Shown: one piece after another, positions 62,901-64,000 of the stretch | Numbering within the stretch: the stretch's first letter is position 1 | Layout: the number at the start of each line of letters is the position of its first letter | NCBI RefSeq assembly: GCF_001921215.1 | Contig: NZ_MSIF01000029.1 | Coordinates: forward strand, 38,924 to 102,923 | Reading direction: 5' to 3' | DNA from: Actinophytocola xinjiangensis | GTDB lineage: Bacteria; Actinomycetota; Actinomycetes; Mycobacteriales; Pseudonocardiaceae | DNA length: 64,000 nt | Notes under the pieces: model-generated | Databases searched by the model: none | The model's input: the letters and a program-made list of their open reading frames with translations, nothing else | Told to the model about the DNA's origin: nothing | Program-made: the position numbers and the translations under genes

Positions 62901-64000
62901 ACCTCGGTGATCACGTCGGAGCCGAGCCGCCGGGCGGCACGCACGCCCCGGAACGCCGGGCCGTACCCGTGGCCCCGGGTGTCCAGGTCGTCGTACCAGC
63001 CGGTGAGGTCGACCGGGTCGCCGGCCGTCGGCCGGTCGAAGCCGGGACGTGCCGGCGGGTTCTGGTCGAGCACACCCTCGGCGTAGCGGTCCCACGCGCC
63101 GTCGCGACCGGTGGCGTACACGCCGACCGCGCGGCGGCCGTCGGCGCCGGGCGCGTCGACGACGACCTGCATCGAGACGTCTCCGTCGAGGACCAGCGGG
63201 GCGAGCAGCGTCAGCTCCGCCACGGTGCCCGCTCCGACCTCGTCACCGGCGCGCACCACCAGGTCGGCGACGGCCGCGCCGGGCAGCAGGATCTGGCCGG
63301 ACACCGTGTGGTCGGCCAGCCAGGGGTGGGTGTGGGTGGACACGGTGCCGGTGAGCACCACCTGGTCGCCGCCCGCGACCCGGATGGCCGTACCGAGCAG
63401 CGGATGCCCGGTGGCGGCGAGTCCGGTGGTGGCCTTCTGGTCGCCCGACGGCAGCCAGTACCGGTCGCGTTGGAAGGCGTAGGTGGGCAGGTCGACACGG
63501 TGCGCGCCGGCGAACAGCGGCGCCCAGTCCACCGCGCGGCCCGTGACATGAAGTCTGGCGAGACCGGTCAGGAACGCCGTCGGCTCGTCCCGGTCCTTGC
63601 GCAGCGAGGGAATCCCGTCCACCAACGCCGACAGCGTCCCATCGGGGCCGATCTCCAGGAACGTGTCCGCACCTGTCGCAGCGACATCGTCGGCGAAACG
63701 CACGGTGTCCCGAACATGCCGTACCCAGTACTCCAGGTCAGTCACGTCCTTCACCAACGGAATCACCGGCTCGTGGAACGCGATCCCGGCAATCGCCTCC
63801 CGGAAGTCATCCAGCATCGGATCCATCAACGGTGAATGGAACGCGTGCGACACCGCAAGACGCTTGTACTCACGGTCACCCACCGCCGCCAGAACCTCAG
63901 CCTCAACACCAGCCAACACAATGTTGTCCGGACCATTGACCGCCGCGACCGACACACCATCCGTCAACGTCACGTCCGCCGTACGGACCGCGACCATCAC
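50996..64000 (-). CDS. PKS-A: type I polyketide synthase, 5' end outside window
   Basis: The first 4,334 visible residues begin inside an AT domain, so the true start lies to the right of the window; the GTG at 64000 is only where the window cuts. Content: end of module A1 (AT-DH-KR-ACP), module A2 (KS from about residue 971), module A3 (KS from about residue 2604), then a C-terminal docking tail ending at TAG 50996-50998. All three modules have DH and KR, so the expected intermediate is a conjugated, methyl-branched polyene. A1 AT is malonyl-type (HAFHS); A2 and A3 ATs are methylmalonyl-type (YASHS with GHSQGE). The A2 and A3 AT cores are nearly identical at DNA level. The tail contains an acidic helical end ([15 protein letters not shown]) typical of actinobacterial PKS docking domains and probably pairs with the PKS-B N-terminus. 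Confidence 0.96.
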   Translation of the reverse strand: MMVAVRTADVTLTDGVSVAAVNGPDNIVLAGVEAEVLAAVGDREYKRLAVSHAFHSPLMDPMLDDFREAIAGIAFHEPVIPLVKDVTDLEYWVRHVRDTVRFADDVAATGADTFLEIGPDGTLSALVDGIPSLRKDRDEPTAFLTGLARLHVTGRAVDWAPLFAGAHRVDLPTYAFQRDRYWLPSGDQKATTGLAATGHPLLGTAIRVAGGDQVVLTGTVSTHTHPWLADHTVSGQILLPGAAVADLVVRAGDEVGAGTVAELTLLAPLVLDGDVSMQVVVDAPGADGRRAVGVYATGRDGAWDRYAEGVLDQNPPARPGFDRPTAGDPVDLTGWYDDLDTRGHGYGPAFRGVRAARRLGSDVITEVALPEGLDHTGFGIHPALLDAASQAMHLLPGHDRETRLPFSWTGLSLAATGATRLLVRITPDGENVRLVAHDPAGAPVLSVDAVVTRPVPAGRTGGHEHLHRVRWVPVTAGAGDREDVEFARAPDVYSALELVRNWLASGNARLVVVTTGAVDATGSDTVDLTAAPVWGLVRSAITEHPDRFALADLPAGLPVERVADAIRGAVAAGETQLAVRDGLLVPRLTPAGQAEPAGWPLDPDGTVLVTGGTGGLGAVLARHLVTEHGVRHLVLTSRRGLAAPGAVRLRDELTEAGANVTVAACDVTDRAALAALLAGIDRRLTAVVHAAGVLDDGVIESLTPQRLRAVMAPKADAAWLLHELTEGIDLAAFVLFSSVAATLGAAGQGNYAAANAYLEALAHHRHAEGLPAHALGWGLWARASGLTENLADTDLARLARDGVVALASEEGVALFDAALRRTEPVLVPARIDRARLSPATAPTVLRGLIRGVARRDAAPTSSWRTRLSTTPAGERELLVTALVREHAAAVLGVDAAAGVATPFKEVGFDSLTAIELRNRLAAELGLRLPSTVVFDHPTPAALAKFLVAELVGADTDVAVPDRVTRHDPGDDPVVIVGMSCRYPGGVESPEDLWRLVFSGTDGTSGFPTDRGWDLDALSADESTVGRGGFLDGAGDFDPVFFGISPGEALVMDPQQRLLLETSWEALERAGVDPTSLRGTRTGVFAGVMHHDYATRDARVPDELAGYLSTGSAGSVVSGRIAYVLGLEGPAVTVDTACSSSLVALHWAMQALRSGDCDLALAGGVTVMATPTAFVEFSRAGGLSPDGRCKAFSDTADGVAWSEGVGMLALARRSDAIRDGLPILAVVRGSAVNSDGASNGLTAPNGPSQQRVIRAALASAGLSTADVDVVEAHGTGTSLGDPIEAQALLATYGHGRDTPLLLGSLKSNVGHTQAAAGVGGVIKMVLAMRHGIVPATLYAERPSSHVDWSAGSVELVTENREWSADRPRRAAVSSFGISGTNAHVILEAAPEPAVPERPDAPAGPLVLSARTPAALAAQAERLLAYLPGEAPGDVGFSLALTRAALEHRAVVVGNHEAGLAALAAGRESADVVVGTASTGRVVFVFPGQGSQWVGMADRLLVESPVFAKRFAECAAALRSFVDWDPYDPPGLERVDVVQPLLWAVMVSLAEVWRHYGVVPAAVVGHSQGEIAAACVAGVLSVEDAARVVAVRSRVIGRELAGRGGMLSVALPASEVTARLGTYVGRLWLAAVNGPGSAVVSGDPDALAELRAECEARGVRAKQVAVDYASHSAHVDTIRAELVAELADLRPRPGEIPLYSTVQAERINPARMDAGYWVTNLRETVRFEETVKVLAGDGHDVFVEVSPHPVLTMGLSETVDVPVLGTLRHDEGGLDQFLASVTRAWTAGVAVDWHTVFPTGRRVELPTYPFQRQRYWLPAGTRTGDVGGAGLSAAGHPLLGAALRVGGGEQTVLTGRLSTRAQPWLADHVVAGATLLPAAAFVDLVVRAGDEVGAGTVEELTLLAPLTLNGDVPVQVVVDPPDETGRRTFAVHADTDGDRTRHAEGVLAPGVPALPALEWPSDAEPVDLTDWYAGRAAHGFAYGPAFQGLRSAWRAGEDVLAEVALPDDCDADGYGLHPALLDAALHAAQLLADPEDDLRLPFAWTGVSLAASGATRLRVRVTPRGDGFGLVAHDPAGQPVLAVEKLVTAAVTERPTGSDHLYRVTWSPALSAAVTDDDTRFTDVSDVHTALTVVRDWLATGDSRLVVVTRGAVDATGTDPVDLTAAPVWGLVRSAQLEHPDRLALLDIDGDIDIAGDLPSEDVRAALAAGETQLAIRDGRVLAARLTRVGPEPAGQPVLDPDGTVLITGGTGTLGALLARHLVTTHGVRHLVLTSRKGLAAPGAAGLVAELGELGARTDVVACDVADREAVAALLSRLPAPLTAVVHAAGVLDDGVVTSLTPDRLATVMAPKADAARHLHELTEGMDLAAFVLFSSVAGTFGSAGQANYAAANAYLDALATYRRASGLAGLSLAWGFWADRSGMTEHLDDGDVHRLGRDGIVGLSAAEGLALFDAAIARTEPVLVPVRVDRARLAHAPALLRHLVRGPARRTASDGGSTWRDRLAGLPEAERERLLTGLVGDHVTVVLGHGSPNGTTPFRELGFDSLTAIELRNRLATAVGVRLPATLVFDYPTPAALARFLDGELGGRTTRVTVTDRVAPSPDDDPVVIVGMSCRYPGGVETPEDLWRLVATGGETVGDFPADRGWDLDALFAGADEDASGTSYVSRGGFLDGPGDFDPVFFGITPGEALVMDPQQRLLLETAWEALESGGIDPTSLRGSRTGVFAGVMYNDYSGNRERVPRELEGYLSTAWAGSVASGRIAYVLGLEGPAVSVDTACSSSLVALHWALQALRAGECDLALAGGVAIMSTPQVFVEFSRQRGLAPDGRSKPFSDDADGVGWSEGVGMLTLERLSDARRNGHPVLAVVRGSAVNSDGASNGLSAPNGPSQQRVIMAALASAGLSTTDVDVVEAHGTGTTLGDPIEAQALLATYGQDRDTPLLLGSLKSNIGHAQAAAGVGGVIKMVAAMSHGVVPASLHVGRPSTKVDWAAGAVDLVTEGRAWPERDRPRRSAVSSFGLSGTNAHVILEQGPEPTPGNTDHSEPEHAGPAPWVLSARTPAALAAQARRLLGSLPEQAPGDVGFSLALTRAALEHRAVVVGNHEAGLAALAVGRESADVVVGTASTGRVVFVFPGQGSQWVGMADRLVAESPVFAKRFAECAAALRSFVDWDPYDPPGLERVDVVQPLLWAVMVSLAAVWRGYGVVPAAVVGHSQGEIAAACVAGVLSVEDAARVVAIRSRVIGRELAGRGGMLSVALPAADAALRLEKFDGRVSVAAVNGPASVVVSGDPDALDELVAQCHADGVRAKRIAVDYASHSAHVDTIAEELTEVLAGIRPRTGEIPLHSTVYAAHVDGTAMDAGYWVRNLRETVRFEETVKVLAGDGHDVFVEVSPHPVLTMGLSETVDVPVLDTLRDGEGGLDRFVASVARAWTAGVAVDWHTVFPTGRGVPLPTYAFEHTSYWLPVGSPGAGPHTAGHAVLDTVVPVAGSEQLVMTGRLSTRAQPWLADHVVTNEVMLPGAAFADLVVRAGDEVGAASIEELTLLAPLVLTGELSVQVVVEEPGEDGRRAFAVHARQARGDGTWVRHAVGVLSPDTVPVPEFAWPTDAEPVDLTGWYEQLADRGYAYGPAFQGLRAAWRAGDEVVADIELPEGLATEGFGLHPALFDAALHSVLLTGPGDEARLAFSWTDVSLAATGATRLRVRVTPDETGERVRVVAHDPAGAPVLVVGALATQPVVVGRAATDGLHRVRWLPAASAPATGTWRVLGADGFRLDDTYRDTSLADLVARGVPDTVFAAVSDADHALDLVRNWLVAAETRLVLVTRGAVDATGSDDLDLAAAPVWGLVRSAQIEHPDQFALLDLVGELPVERVLAALAAGQEQIAVRDGAVFAPRLVPAGPAPEPERTLDPAGTVLVTGGTGALGALVARHLVTEHGIRNLVLTSRRGPEAPGAADLVAELTGLGVTVDVVACDMADRAAVAGLLARLRVPLTGVVHTAGVVDDGVIESLTPQRLRTVMGPKADAAWHLHELTRDLDLAAFVLFSSVAGTFGGAGRGNYAAANAYLDALATHRRGAGLPGQSLAWGLWNERAGMLRHLANGDEERMTRDGMAGMAPNEALALFDAALGRPEPALVTMRIDRARLTATSAPALLRHLVATPARRGVAAAAAGAAWTDRLAVLPKLEGDRLLTELVRDHVAAVLGHGDPSGEAPFKELGFDSVTAIELRNRLASAVGLRLPATVIFDYPTADALAEFLRSRLVPDSDIDPVTRLLQQLDGLEEALSALPPDSGVGARLTALSRRYTGTATSLDSSEDVADRLHEASDDDLFEFMDTNFGK
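51237..56191 (-). other. Module A3: KS-AT(methylmalonyl)-DH(altered)-KR-ACP
   Basis: KS about 56191-54915, all catalytic residues present. AT about 54620-53610, GHSQGE and YASHS (methylmalonyl). DH about 53580-52795: the first motif reads [10 protein letters not shown], so the glycine of HxxxGxxxxP is Asn (codon 53468-53470, visible residue 3511). The catalytic His, the YGPAFQ motif and DAALH are kept. Activity is therefore uncertain. KR about 52770-51700 has VDD in the B-type position and the full catalytic triad. The ACP serine is in GFDSV near 51352. Output is a methyl-branched double bond if the DH works, or a hydroxyl if it does not. Confidence 0.9.
54230..54770 (-). repeat. AT core of module A3, near-identical to that of A2
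   Basis: Partner of 59168-59710. The same unusual codon mix occurs, with sharp edges inside the AT domain, which suggests the AT core moved as a unit between modules. Confidence 0.8.
56245..61090 (-). other. Module A2: KS-AT(methylmalonyl)-DH-KR-ACP
   Basis: KS about 61090-59840 with TACSSS (near 60590), EAHGTGT and NVGHTQ. AT about 59560-58555 with GQGSQ, GHSQGE (near 59305) and YASHS, the methylmalonyl signature. DH about 58520-57720 with HVVAG..LLP and DAALH, active by motif. KR about 57700-56700 with GTGTLG, LDD and intact Ser/Tyr/Asn (B-type). The ACP serine is in GFDSL near 56371. Expected product: a double bond with an alpha-methyl branch carried on this extender unit. Confidence 0.93.
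59168..59710 (-). repeat. AT core of module A2, near-identical to that of A3
   Basis: The first 66 bases (59168-59233) match 54230-54295 exactly by eye, and near-identity continues through the GHSQGE and GQGSQ motifs to about 59710. The coding usage here is rich in GGT, GTT, TTG and GGG codons, unlike the surrounding C-ending codons. Confidence 0.8.
61150..64000 (-). other. Module A1 (partial): [KS]-AT(malonyl)-DH-KR-ACP
   Basis: The KS and the front of the AT lie outside the window. The visible AT part (64000 to about 63430) has [12 protein letters not shown], indicating malonyl-CoA. DH (about 63430-62640) has HTVSG..LLP and the second acid in DAASQ, so it should be active. KR (about 62600-61600) has GTGGLG, LDD (B-type), and the catalytic Ser, Tyr and Asn (SSVA, NYAAAN). 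The ACP serine is in GFDSL near 61271. Expected product: an alpha,beta-unsaturated unit. A B-type KR feeding a DH normally gives a trans double bond. Confidence 0.9.

Noticed and set aside
63998..64000. GTG at the right edge as the PKS-A start
   Set aside because: It lies in the middle of an AT domain (GGAMVAV-type motif); the gene is simply cut by the window.

Overview
The whole 64 kb window lies inside one modular type I polyketide synthase (PKS) locus read on the minus strand, from high coordinates to low. Very high GC, GTG/ATG starts behind Shine-Dalgarno sites, and cis-AT module syntax with coiled-coil docking segments point to an actinomycete. Pseudonocardiales would fit, but I cannot fix the genus. 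I see no rRNA, tRNA, transposase, CRISPR or tailoring gene. Only about 160 bases lie between genes.

Layout in biosynthetic order. PKS-A (64000 to 50996; its 5' end is outside the window) carries the end of one module and two complete ones. PKS-B (50856 to 24205; 8,883 residues, roughly 0.9 MDa) carries six modules. PKS-C (24212 to 3711; 6,833 residues) carries four. PKS-D (3691 leftwards past base 1) carries the beginning of one module. B and C overlap by 8 bases and C and D are 19 bases apart, so these three look translationally coupled. A and B are separated by 139 bp holding a hairpin, a strong Shine-Dalgarno and a possible 11-codon leader peptide whose stop overlaps the PKS-B start.

Modules: A1 [KS]-AT(malonyl)-DH-KR-ACP; A2 KS-AT(methylmalonyl)-DH-KR-ACP; A3 KS-AT(methylmalonyl)-DH(altered motif)-KR-ACP; B1 KS-AT(mal)-DH-KR-ACP; B2 KS-AT(mal)-KR-ACP; B3 KS-AT(methylmalonyl)-KR(A-type)-ACP; B4 KS-AT(mal)-KR-ACP; B5 KS-AT(mal)-KR(dead)-ACP; B6 KS-AT(mal)-KR-ACP; C1 KS-AT(mal)-DH-ER-KR-ACP; C2 KS-AT(mal)-DH(dead)-KR-ACP; C3 KS-AT(mal)-KR-ACP; C4 KS-AT(mal)-DH(dead)-KR-ACP; D1 KS-AT(badly deleted)-DH-ER(start)... 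There is no loading module and no thioesterase, so the assembly line continues on both sides.

Inferred product segment: a methyl-branched conjugated polyene (A1 to B1), then a polyol (B2 to B4, one methyl branch), one ketone (B5), a hydroxyl (B6), a saturated unit (C1) and three hydroxyls (C2 to C4). The B5 ketone is placed to close a six-membered hemiketal with the hydroxyl set by B3. This is the signature of a large polyene-polyol macrolide. The most unusual points are the in-frame deleted AT in module D1, the three inactivated reductive domains, the leader/hairpin in front of PKS-B, and strong evidence of recent recombination between modules.
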